A DNA stretch of 64,000 bases from Rothia nasisuis (lineage in GTDB: Bacteria > Actinomycetota > Actinomycetes > Actinomycetales > Micrococcaceae). Positions 56,821 through 64,000 of the stretch are shown here, piece by piece. The notes under the pieces are model-generated. The model was given only the letters and a program-made list of their open reading frames with translations, did no database searches and had not been told where the DNA came from. Position 1 is the first letter of the stretch, and each line of letters begins with the position of its first letter. The stretch lies in contig NZ_CAKMSB010000010.1 of the NCBI RefSeq assembly GCF_928381405.1, positions 1-64,000 of the forward strand. Reading direction: 5' to 3'. Both the position numbers and the translations under genes were made by a program.

Positions 56821-57276
56821 TTAGCTCTGCTTACCCTGGTTGGTGAAGGTCACGGACGCGCCGTGCTCAACGGTGCGGGAGACGGTGCAGTCTTTTTCGG
56901 CTGAGAGTTTGATGAGTCGGTCGACCATAGAGCGGGCCTTGATGCCGCCGTCGGTGGCAGGGAAGCGCACGTTGAAGCTGACTTCGATGTCATCGAGTCG
57001 AACGGCCTTGTTTTCATCTACCTGGCGGATGCCCGATGAGTGCACCTCGAAGATTTCGGGTTCTGCTGCGCGGCCGGTCACCACATCAACGTCAATAGCG
57101 GAGCAACCCGCTATGGCAGCTAGGAGCAGTTCGACGGGGGTGAGCAGGCCTTCGCCCTGGCCAAAGTCTAGCTGTGCACCTTTGGCGTTGGTCGCCTGAT
57201 AGTGGCGGGAGGCTACACGCTCTACGGTGACGGCGCGGTAGTTAGGGTCGTCGGTGCGGGCGGTGTTTTCGGTCAT
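56821..57276 (-). CDS. OsmC family protein
   Basis: A 151-residue peroxiredoxin-like protein of the OsmC/Ohr fold. Two cysteines lie at the expected places, in AIAGCSAIDV (about 59) and AEKDCTVSRT (about 130), consistent with thiol-dependent hydroperoxide reduction. AAAAGGAAAAA precedes the ATG. It lies between the permease and the lrp gene; all three are on the minus strand, but a hairpin at 57311 separates it from lrp. Confidence 0.88.
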   Translation of the reverse strand: MTENTARTDDPNYRAVTVERVASRHYQATNAKGAQLDFGQGEGLLTPVELLLAAIAGCSAIDVDVVTGRAAEPEIFEVHSSGIRQVDENKAVRLDDIEVSFNVRFPATDGGIKARSMVDRLIKLSAEKDCTVSRTVEHGASVTFTNQGKQS

Positions 57277-57310
57277 GGTTTTTCCTTTTCGTTTTTGAGG
57301 TAAGGACGCT

Positions 57311-57338
57311 CGTGCCCGGCTTAACGCCGCCGGGCACG
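57311..57338 (-). terminator. Probable terminator of lrp
   Basis: A ten-base perfect GC stem, 57311-57320 with 57329-57338, downstream of the lrp stop. No T-run, so moderate confidence. Confidence 0.5.
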
Positions 57339-57359
57339 GGTCTTATTCCAGGTGGGTTT

Positions 57360-57797
57360 CTAAGGGGCTTTGAGAAGTTTCATGGTAATGCGCGAGTCGA
57401 TGCGGATGATGAAGTCGTGTTTGGCGGCGACTTCTGAGTACCAGCGTTCGTAGGCCTCGGAGTCTTTGACGCGTACTTTGATGTAGTAGTCGGGTAGGCC
57501 GTACATGCGGCGGAATTCGACGACCTTGTCACTGGCCATGATGGTGGCTTCGAAGTCTTGCACGCTGGTGATATCGTTGCGGGAGAGGTCTGCAAAGACG
57601 AGCACCTCGAACCCTTCGTCCATGGCTTCGTAGTTGATACGGGCGGTATACCCTTCGATGATTCCGGCTTCTTCGAGGCGGCGGACGCGGCGCAGGCAGG
57701 GGGCTGCTGTGAGTCCCACGCGGGTGGCTAGTTCTTGGTTGGTAAGCCGCCCATTCAGAGTTAGCTCTTTAATTATTGCCCTATCAAGAGAATCCAT
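57360..57797 (-). CDS. lrp: Lrp/AsnC family regulator
   Basis: A 145-residue DNA-binding protein. The AsnC-type helix-turn-helix covers about 20-45 (NQELATRVGLTAAPCLRRVRRL), with a RAM ligand-binding domain after it (DYYIKVRVKDSEAYERW). The ATG at 57797 gives the usual MDSLDRAIIKEL opening. It is divergent from azlCD, an arrangement known from Corynebacterium, where Lrp activates the branched-chain amino acid and methionine exporter BrnFE when these amino acids accumulate. Confidence 0.92.
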   Translation of the reverse strand: MDSLDRAIIKELTLNGRLTNQELATRVGLTAAPCLRRVRRLEEAGIIEGYTARINYEAMDEGFEVLVFADLSRNDITSVQDFEATIMASDKVVEFRRMYGLPDYYIKVRVKDSEAYERWYSEVAAKHDFIIRIDSRITMKLLKAP

Positions 57798-57800
57798 GGG

Positions 57801-57837
57801 TTGATTATTGCTGATACGAGCAATATAAAGCAATCAA
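57801..57837. promoter_or_regulatory. Probable Lrp operator between lrp and azlC
   Basis: Nested inverted repeats: ATTGCT (57807-57812) with AGCAAT (57819-57824), and TTGATT (57801-57806) with AATCAA (57832-57837). They start three bases upstream of the lrp ATG and are well placed to control both genes. Confidence 0.6.
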
Positions 57838-57865
57838 AGGCAAGCACCTTGCGCGGCTTTTTACT

Positions 57866-57871
57866 TACACT
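57866..57871 (+). promoter_or_regulatory. Probable -10 box of azlCD
   Basis: TACACT ends six bases before the azlC ATG. The Lrp-like palindrome ends about 28 bases upstream, a position suited to activation. Confidence 0.45.
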
Positions 57872-57877
57872 GGTGAC

Positions 57878-58684
57878 ATGTCTTCACAGTCATCGCCGCA
57901 CGAAGCTCAGCCCCTTACACCCCGGCCCAGCCAGCGGGGTGCGTCCACGCCTGCAGTCGAGCCTATCCCCGCAGGTTACACGCCCACCTTGCCCGGGGAG
58001 TCGGGCCTACGTGAGGGGCTACGCGTTGCGGGAATTCTCTGCCTCGGCTTTGTGGTTATGGGTATGGGCCTGGGCGTACTGGTAGCCTCGGTGGGCCTGC
58101 CCTGGTGGGTGGCCCCGGCCCTCTCGGCCATTGTGTTTGCCGGATCGGTAGAGTTCCTGCTGGTGGGCATGATTGCGGCCGCAACACCCCTGACCCTAAT
58201 CGCTTCAACCACTCTGCTCATGAACGCCCGCCATCTGGTCTACGGCATCTCTTACCCCCTGCAGAACGTCAAGGGAAATCTGGCTAAGGCCCTGGCTATT
58301 TATATGCTCTGCGATGAAGCCTACGCCCTGAATACCGCCCCCGGGTCGCAGCATTTTCGTAGCTCACGCATTATGACGGTTTCTGTGGTGCTCTGGTTTT
58401 CCTGGTGGGGCGGCTCCACCCTGGGCGTCATTCTGGGGGCTACCTTCCTCTCCCATCTAGAAGGCGTGGACTTTGTGATGACCGGTATGTTCGTCGTCCT
58501 CTCCATTGACGCCTACCGGGCGGTCAAAGACAATATCACGGCCTCTCTAGCAGTGGTGGCCTCACTCACCGCCATTGTGCTGGCGCCCCACTCCATGTTG
58601 CTGGTCTCTCTACTGACCCTGGTAGCCCTGCTCATCATCCGCCACCTCGTCACCCGCAAGACTCAGGAGCCCACCCATGCCTAG
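57878..58684 (+). CDS. azlC: Branched-chain amino-acid exporter large subunit (AzlC/BrnF)
   Basis: Membrane protein of 268 residues with about seven hydrophobic segments, AzlC family. Motifs include the FAGSVEFLLVG segment and NARHLVYGISYPL. With AzlD it forms an exporter of branched-chain amino acids and probably methionine. The first 45 residues are a hydrophilic extension. It overlaps azlD by eight bases and is divergent from lrp. Confidence 0.92.
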   Translation: MSSQSSPHEAQPLTPRPSQRGASTPAVEPIPAGYTPTLPGESGLREGLRVAGILCLGFVVMGMGLGVLVASVGLPWWVAPALSAIVFAGSVEFLLVGMIAAATPLTLIASTTLLMNARHLVYGISYPLQNVKGNLAKALAIYMLCDEAYALNTAPGSQHFRSSRIMTVSVVLWFSWWGGSTLGVILGATFLSHLEGVDFVMTGMFVVLSIDAYRAVKDNITASLAVVASLTAIVLAPHSMLLVSLLTLVALLIIRHLVTRKTQEPTHA

Positions 58685-59003
58685 CACAGGCTACATTCTT
58701 TCAGCCATTTTTCTGGCCGCCGGCATTACCTTCGCCCTGCGCCTGATTCCTTTCGGCGTGAAGTCGGCGCTCAAAGACTCAGCTCTAGTTGCTCACCTGG
58801 CCGCCTGGCTGCCCATGGGGGCCATTATCTGCCTGGGCTTCTATGTTCTGGCTGAAATTGACTACGGTTCCCGTGAGACGGCATTCCCCTACCTAGCAGG
58901 AGTCGCCGTGACCGTAGCCCTGCACCTGTGGCGGAAGAACCTGGCTCTCTCCCTCATCGTAGGTACGGCAACCTGCGTCGTCCTTGCTAACTGGGTGCTG
59001 TAG
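58677..59003 (+). CDS. azlD: Branched-chain amino-acid exporter small subunit (AzlD/BrnE)
   Basis: A 108-residue membrane protein with three to four helices, AzlD family (ITFALRLIPFG near the start and a hydrophobic C-terminus). Required with AzlC for export. Its ATG lies within the end of azlC, so the two are translated together. Confidence 0.9.
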   Translation: MPSTGYILSAIFLAAGITFALRLIPFGVKSALKDSALVAHLAAWLPMGAIICLGFYVLAEIDYGSRETAFPYLAGVAVTVALHLWRKNLALSLIVGTATCVVLANWVL

Positions 59004-59048
59004 AAACAAGAGGCAGGGGCGGGCATATCTGTGTCTCACAACTACATA

Positions 59049-59100
59049 AAACGGTGGGCGTGCTCCTACAGTCTGAGGACTGAGGGCATGCCCACCGTTT
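59049..59100. terminator. Bidirectional terminator between azlD and tpx
   Basis: An 11-bp stem AAACGGTGGGC (59049-59059) with GCCCACCGTTT (59090-59100), and more pairing inside the 30-base loop. Confidence 0.75.
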
Positions 59101-59109
59101 GTTAAGGTT

Positions 59110-59604
59110 TTAGAGAGCGGCGAGAGCTGCCTTGTAATCGGGCTCGGTGGTGATTTCGTCGACCAGCTGGGTGTAGATAACCTCGCCGGCTGGGTTGATG
59201 ACCACAACGGAGCGAGCCAGTAAACCGGCTAGGGGGCCGTCGGCCATGGTCACACCGTAGTCTTCACCGAAAGAGTCGCGGAAGGCAGACGCTGAAACAA
59301 CGTTTTCGATGCCTTCGGCGCCGCAGAAGCGGCCAAGCGCGAAGGGCAGGTCCTTGGAGACACACACCACGGCGGTGTTCTCAAGCTGGGATGCTTCTTC
59401 GTTGAACTTACGGACGGAGGAGGCGCAGACGCCTGTGTCGATGGAGGGGAAGATGTTAAGAACCAGGTTCTTACCCTCGAAAGAGTCTGAGGTGACGGTG
59501 TCGAGGTCGGTATTCACCAGGGTGAATGCCGGTGCTGTGGAGCCTAGGGCGGGCAGGTCGCCTACGGTTTGTACGTCATTGCCTTCAAGATGTGTAGTAG
59601 CCAT
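59110..59604 (-). CDS. tpx: Thiol peroxidase (atypical 2-Cys peroxiredoxin)
   Basis: Reduces hydroperoxides using thioredoxin. The 164-residue protein has the peroxidatic cysteine in [12 protein letters not shown] (about 60) and the resolving cysteine in [11 protein letters not shown] (about 94), the Tpx pattern. A GGGAGGA lies about 12 bases before the ATG. The degenerate transporter gene ends 18 bases upstream on the same strand, so the two may once have formed an operon. Confidence 0.94.
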   Translation of the reverse strand: MATTHLEGNDVQTVGDLPALGSTAPAFTLVNTDLDTVTSDSFEGKNLVLNIFPSIDTGVCASSVRKFNEEASQLENTAVVCVSKDLPFALGRFCGAEGIENVVSASAFRDSFGEDYGVTMADGPLAGLLARSVVVINPAGEVIYTQLVDEITTEPDYKAALAAL

Positions 59605-59622
59605 AGTTGTATTGTGTCCTCC

Positions 59623-60313
59623 CTAACCGTTTGATGCAAGAGTTTTGCTCAGCGCATAGTTTTGTAATTCGGGCCTAAAGGTCAGCCGGATGAGCACTAC
59701 ACCCAGCGGGATAACGACCACGCCAGCCACTTGTACCAGGCGCACAAGACGCTGCGGCGCCTGGAAATTCCGAATTTATCGACGATGAGAGACAGCGAGA
59801 TCATGCCGGCAAGGGTTGCCACGGCTGCCGTCCCCGTGCCAAGAACGGGAACAAGCAAAGCATTGAGCGTCACGTAGCACGCACCGAGGGGCCCGCCAAG
59901 CCACATCCAGAACGGGTTTCTCGTTTGCCCCTCAGGAACACGCACCCGCACCTTCAGACGCAGGGCGCATGCTAAGGCAAAGAGCAGCACGGTACCCACC
60001 GCAAAAGAATTGGCAAGATAACAGCCTGCACTCCTCCACTTGTGGGAAACACCAGAATATTGGTGGTCAGCCCAATCAGGCCGAGCAGGCCACCTACCCA
60101 AATCCATCCAGGTTGACCGGCAACAGCTGACTCTGGGAAAAGAAGCGACCCGTTGAGAGCCCACGTCAGCACAGCTAAGAACACGGTTCCGCCCGCGAAA
60201 GACATTAAAGAAGCAAGGTAGGGGGAGCACACCGATATTCTCAGGCGCGAGTTGAATGTGGTTTGAATGGGCAAAAGAGCGCCCGCCAGCATGAGGGCAG
60301 GCACAGCAAACAT
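59623..60313 (-). pseudogene. Frameshifted DMT superfamily (YdcZ-type) transporter
   Basis: The N-terminal half reads LAGALLPIQTTFNSRLR to GGVQAVILPIL in one frame, then stops. The homologous second half (NSFAVGTVLLFALACA to SLIVDKFG) continues in a second frame from about 60030. The last segment (APQRLVRLVQVAGVVVIPLG) is in a third frame ending at 59623. Together they make one two-repeat YdcZ-like membrane protein with at least two frameshifts, at about 60020 and 59770. Two independent sequencing errors so close together are less likely than decay. GGCGGAGAAAA precedes the ATG. Confidence 0.82.
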
Positions 60314-60394
60314 AAGGTCTACATTTTCTCCGCCAGTAGGTGAATTTACTTGGTAAACTCTACTCTCAGTTCACCGAGCTAAATCCTGCCCCTC

Positions 60395-62797
60395 ATGTGT
60401 ATTGCTCGCACCTCTCAAGAAAGTTGCTCGCCCGTGGTCCACCCTGCAGATCATCACCAGGTTATCCGAATCACCGGAGCTCGTCACAACAACCTCAAGA
60501 ACGTTTCGGTAGAAATCCCCAAGCGCCGCCTGACGGTCTTTACCGGTGTTTCAGGCTCAGGTAAGTCATCCCTGGCTTTTGGTGTGGTAGCTGCCGAGTC
60601 CCAGCGTCTCATTAACGAAACCTACTCGGCCTTTGTGCAGGGCTTCATGCCCCACCAGGACCGGCCCGATGTCGACGCAATTGAGGGGCTCACCAGCGCT
60701 ATTATCGTGGATCAGGAACGGCTCGGAGCGAACCCGCGCTCCACCGTGGGCACCGCTACCGATGCCCTGCCCATGCTCCGCATGCTCTTTGCCCGTGCGG
60801 GCACACCCAATCTGGGCTCCCCCACTGCCTTTTCTTTCAACCAGGCCACGGTTCAGGCAACCGGTGCCCGTAAGGTCGGTGACGGCAAGGCTGAGCACGT
60901 GACCTTCTCCCGCGCCGGCGGTATGTGTAACCGCTGTGAGGGGCTGGGCCGCACCAGCCAGATTGACCTGGCTGAACTCTTTGACGAGAACCTGACCATG
61001 AACGATGAAGGTTTCTTCAAGATCCCCGGTTTTTCTGCGAGCGGCTGGTCAGCCCGCCTCTACAAGGAATCAGGGCTCTTCCCCGCCGACGTCCCGGTCA
61101 AGGATTTCACCGAAGAACAGCTCAAGGAATTCCTCTACAAAGAGCCCACCAAGATGAAAATTGCGGGCATCAACATGACCTATGAGGGCCTGGTTCCCCG
61201 CATTGAAAAGTCCATGCTCTCCAAAGATAAGGAGGGCATGCAGCCCCACATTCGCGCCTTTGTTGACCGGGCCGTCACTTTTGTGCCCTGCCCCGACTGC
61301 GGCGGCACCCGCCTTTCCCAGGCGGCCCTGGCCTCAAAGGTTAACGGCGTCAACATTGCTGAGCTCTGCGATATGCAGGTCACCGACCTGCTGGCCTGGG
61401 TGCGCAACCAGAAGATTCCCGAGGTCGCTCCCCTGTTGACAGCTCTGGAACATCTACTGGACTCCATGGTCACTATCGGGTTGGGCTATATTGCCCTCTC
61501 CCGCTCTGCCTCATCGCTCTCTGGCGGTGAGGCCCAGCGCGCCAAGATGGTACGTCACCTGGGTTCCCCGCTGACCGACGTCACCTACGTCTTCGATGAG
61601 CCAACTGCGGGCCTGCACCCCCACGATGTCACCAAAATGAACCAGCTACTGTTGCGCCTGCGCGACCGCGGTAACACCGTGCTGGTGGTAGAGCACAAGC
61701 CCGAAACCATCGCCATCGCAGACCACATCATCGACATGGGCCCGGCCGCCGGTTCAGCCGGTGGCACCGTGGTCTACGCCGGAGAATTTGCGGGCCTGGC
61801 TCAGGCTGATACCGTCACCTCTCGCCACTTCTACGACCGGCAGGGGCTCAAGGACGCCGTACGACCGGCAACGGGTGCCCTACAGGTTACCGATGCCACC
61901 CGCAATAATCTCAACAAGGTCTCCGTGAAAGTGCCCACCGGCGTCCTTGTGACCCTAACCGGGGTTGCCGGGTCGGGTAAATCGTCGCTGGTCGCTGAAC
62001 TTATGGAGCAGCACGACGGCGGGGCCGAACGCATCATCTTCATCGACCAGGCCCCCATCAGGGGCTCCCGCCGGTCTAATCCGGCTACCTACACCGGCCT
62101 GCTCGAACCGATTCGCAAGGCCTTCGCCAAGGCCAACGGGGTCAAGCCAGCCCTCTTTTCCGCTAACTCCGAGGGGGCCTGCCCCGAATGCAAGGGTACC
62201 GGGGTGATTGAAACTCAGCTGGGTTTTATGGAAAAATCCACCGCCGTGTGTGAGGCCTGTGAAGGTAAGCGTTTCTCCCCCGGCGTGCTCGAATACCGCC
62301 TAGGCGAAAAAAACATCAGTGATGTGCTAGCCCTCTCAGCCGCAGATGCCCTCACCTTCTTCAGCGCCAAGGAGACCAAGCTGGCAGCTGCCACCAAAAT
62401 CCTGCAACGCCTGGTTGATGTAGGGCTTGGCTACATTACTCTGGGTCAGCCCCTCTCCACCCTCTCAGGCGGCGAGCGGCAGCGCATCAAACTCGCCACC
62501 CACATGGCTGAAGCTGGCGGTATCTATATCTTCGACGAGCCCACCACCGGCCTGCATCTGGCCGATATTCAGCAGTTCCTCACTCTGCTCGACCAGCTGG
62601 TCGACGCGGGTACCACCGTTATCTGTGTAGAACACCATCAGGCGGTGATGGCCCACTCCGATCACATTGTCGATATGGGCCCCGGTGCAGGCCATGACGG
62701 CGGCACCGTGGTCTTTGAGGGGTCGCCACACGAACTGCTGGTAGCGCAGACCGTTACCGGTCAGCATCTGGCTACCTACGTGGAGTCCCGGGCATAG
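60395..62797 (+). CDS. UvrA-like ABC ATPase (DrrC/UvrA2 type)
   Basis: An 800-residue cytoplasmic protein with two ABC domains of the UvrA type. Walker A motifs are GVSGSGKSS and GVAGSGKSS; signatures are LSGGEAQRAKM and LSGGERQRIKL; zinc-finger CxxC pairs are CNRCEGLG, CPDCGGTR, CPECKGTG and CEACEGKR. It is about 150 residues shorter than UvrA, lacking part of the UvrB-binding region, as in the DrrC-like class linked to drug tolerance or auxiliary repair. Its start is uncertain: ATG 60395 or a nearby GTG around 60435, which would remove a poorly conserved N-terminus. Confidence 0.9.
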   Translation: MCIARTSQESCSPVVHPADHHQVIRITGARHNNLKNVSVEIPKRRLTVFTGVSGSGKSSLAFGVVAAESQRLINETYSAFVQGFMPHQDRPDVDAIEGLTSAIIVDQERLGANPRSTVGTATDALPMLRMLFARAGTPNLGSPTAFSFNQATVQATGARKVGDGKAEHVTFSRAGGMCNRCEGLGRTSQIDLAELFDENLTMNDEGFFKIPGFSASGWSARLYKESGLFPADVPVKDFTEEQLKEFLYKEPTKMKIAGINMTYEGLVPRIEKSMLSKDKEGMQPHIRAFVDRAVTFVPCPDCGGTRLSQAALASKVNGVNIAELCDMQVTDLLAWVRNQKIPEVAPLLTALEHLLDSMVTIGLGYIALSRSASSLSGGEAQRAKMVRHLGSPLTDVTYVFDEPTAGLHPHDVTKMNQLLLRLRDRGNTVLVVEHKPETIAIADHIIDMGPAAGSAGGTVVYAGEFAGLAQADTVTSRHFYDRQGLKDAVRPATGALQVTDATRNNLNKVSVKVPTGVLVTLTGVAGSGKSSLVAELMEQHDGGAERIIFIDQAPIRGSRRSNPATYTGLLEPIRKAFAKANGVKPALFSANSEGACPECKGTGVIETQLGFMEKSTAVCEACEGKRFSPGVLEYRLGEKNISDVLALSAADALTFFSAKETKLAAATKILQRLVDVGLGYITLGQPLSTLSGGERQRIKLATHMAEAGGIYIFDEPTTGLHLADIQQFLTLLDQLVDAGTTVICVEHHQAVMAHSDHIVDMGPGAGHDGGTVVFEGSPHELLVAQTVTGQHLATYVESRA

Positions 62798-62901
62798 ATA
62801 GAGCCACGCGTAGAGATTGAGCCCCGCGCTGAGAAAGCCGTGCCCGGGAGGCTCATACCTGGGTCGCGTGCGGCTTTCCCACTCATCAACCTGGAGGGAG
62901 G

Positions 62902-64000
62902 CTAGGAGCGTGAAAGCAGGTCTCGTTTCGCCCGGGGGTAGAGGTAGGCAATCATGATGAGGCCTACCAGGATGACCGGTATGTGGCTGGCCATGGCCCA
63001 CCGAAAGGCGTCGAGCGTGTACGTCTCCGGGGTGCCCGCGCCCAGCCGATCAAGAACCAGGCCGATGAGTAGCACCGTGACGAGGGCACCCACAAAGCCA
63101 CCCATGTTGGCTACGCCCGTAGCCAGGCCGCGCTGGTGAGGCTGGGCATGCGCTCTCACTACCTCAAAGGCGGCCATGGAGATAGGCCCGTTGACCCCTA
63201 AGGTCACAGCTGCCGCATAGACCAGGGGTGGCGGGGCGATACCGGGCCACAAGAAAATTGTTGACCAGAGCACAAGGTTCAGTAGGGCCGATCCAGCCGC
63301 AATGTGCACCCGGTAGGTGGCGAAGCGGGCCAGCAGGGAGCCGGTGAAGAACCCTGCTACCACAATTGCTGCGACCACCGTGCTCAGCACCCCCGAGGCT
63401 TGCGCTGTGGAGTAGCCCAGACCACCGGTTAAAAAGGGCATACCCCACAGCAGCATGATGGAGAAAATCATGGACGCTGTCGCGTAGTGAACCCAGAAGG
63501 CCAGCCGCACACCGGGGTAGGCCAGCACCTGTTTGATGGCTGCCACCAGGCCTGGTCGGCTATCTTTGCCGGGCTGGGAGGGGGTAGGGTGCGGAAGGAT
63601 AGGCAGGGAATCTGTGACCGGGTAGGGGTGGTTGGTGCGGGCCTCCGTAGAGGTAGCCTGTGGTGAGGACGCCGCTCCCCCGCTCTGCTTGTGCCTGCCG
63701 GTGATGCCCTGCGCCAGCGTCCTTGTGCCGGGTCGTTGCCGGAGGGTGAGGACTGCCAGCAGGGCGAGCACCAGGCCAATACCCGCCAGCGTGAGAAAGC
63801 CTCGCTGCCAGCCCAACATACCTACCAGCAGAACTAACGGGGTCACCGCAATGAGCTGCCCCAGCTGCCCCAGGTTAGCGCTGATCTGGTTGACTACCGG
63901 TATCTGCTTGGGGGTGAACCAGTCAGAAATGAGACGAATAAGGCTCACAAAGATACAGGCATCGCCAGCGCCCACGAGCACGCGAGCGACGATTGCTGAC
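62902..64000 (-). CDS. MFS transporter, 5' end outside window
   Basis: Major facilitator superfamily protein; the frame is open to the window edge, so the N-terminus is missing. About 365 residues are visible with roughly ten membrane helices and a long hydrophilic central loop (about 90-145) rich in Ser, Thr and Pro. The VLVGAGDACIFVSLIRLISDW segment resembles MFS proteins that sort by alternate substrate such as nitrate/nitrite or sugar-phosphate types; the substrate is unknown. It converges on the UvrA-like gene. Confidence 0.88.
   Translation of the reverse strand, partial: SAIVARVLVGAGDACIFVSLIRLISDWFTPKQIPVVNQISANLGQLGQLIAVTPLVLLVGMLGWQRGFLTLAGIGLVLALLAVLTLRQRPGTRTLAQGITGRHKQSGGAASSPQATSTEARTNHPYPVTDSLPILPHPTPSQPGKDSRPGLVAAIKQVLAYPGVRLAFWVHYATASMIFSIMLLWGMPFLTGGLGYSTAQASGVLSTVVAAIVVAGFFTGSLLARFATYRVHIAAGSALLNLVLWSTIFLWPGIAPPPLVYAAAVTLGVNGPISMAAFEVVRAHAQPHQRGLATGVANMGGFVGALVTVLLIGLVLDRLGAGTPETYTLDAFRWAMASHIPVILVGLIMIAYLYPRAKRDLLSRS

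Overview
The window looks like chromosomal DNA of a GC-rich actinobacterium of the family Micrococcaceae, most likely Rothia or a close relative. This rests on gene content and order: the coproporphyrin-dependent haem cluster hemE-hemY-hemQ-hemH, mycothiol deacetylase, DUF3107 and DUF3117 proteins, gluABCD, monomeric isocitrate dehydrogenase, GuaB1, and many apparently leaderless genes (a TANNNT box 6-9 bases before the start codon). The genus call is inference. No rRNA, tRNA, CRISPR array or autonomous transposase was found.

Layout. 1-4550: haem genes on the minus strand, with hemA divergent at 4630. 5987-8816: TetR regulator, DUF3107 protein, DEAD-box helicase. 8907-14180: GuaB1, PHP phosphoesterase, aminopeptidase P and a stress-protein-like membrane protein. 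14303-17442: MgtE-N/CBS protein, DUF1003 protein and Mrp ATPase in one overlapping operon, convergent with tatB. 17923-20675: methyltransferase, DUF3117, PIG-V-like mannosyltransferase, DivIVA-like protein. 20875-24175: gluABCD glutamate importer. 24275-26439: divergent dapE and dapD. 26544-29782: CpdB-like surface nucleotidase and galE. 30081-34809: gltA, dapC, fdxA, mshB on the minus strand. 34988-46463: GH25 muramidase, typA, BCCT transporter, pgi, two DUF805 proteins, icd.

46464-54430 is an accessory region. It begins with a strikingly AT-rich two-gene operon (nucleotidyltransferase-fold protein plus a DUF262 protein with the DGQQR motif), with remnants or copies of one repeat family on both sides. 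Then follow about 1 kb of modular palindromic repeats with terminal motif GAGGCTTATTCAAAAGT, a copy of the 3' tail of tdk, hypothetical lipoproteins and membrane proteins, an HXXEE protein, and another repeat mosaic. The NTase-DUF262 pair is the best candidate here for an undescribed defence or toxin-antitoxin-like system.

54431-64000 returns to core-type genes: tdk, an amino-acid permease, OsmC, an Lrp regulator divergent from azlCD (the lrp-brnFE arrangement), tpx, a frameshifted DMT transporter, a UvrA-like ABC protein and a truncated MFS gene at the window edge.

A recurring oddity is duplication of gene tails: the 3' end of galE (77-bp tandem units), the 3' end of fdxA (157-bp tandem units) and the 3' end of tdk (dispersed copy). 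The fdxA and tdk copies share sequence with the palindromic repeat family.
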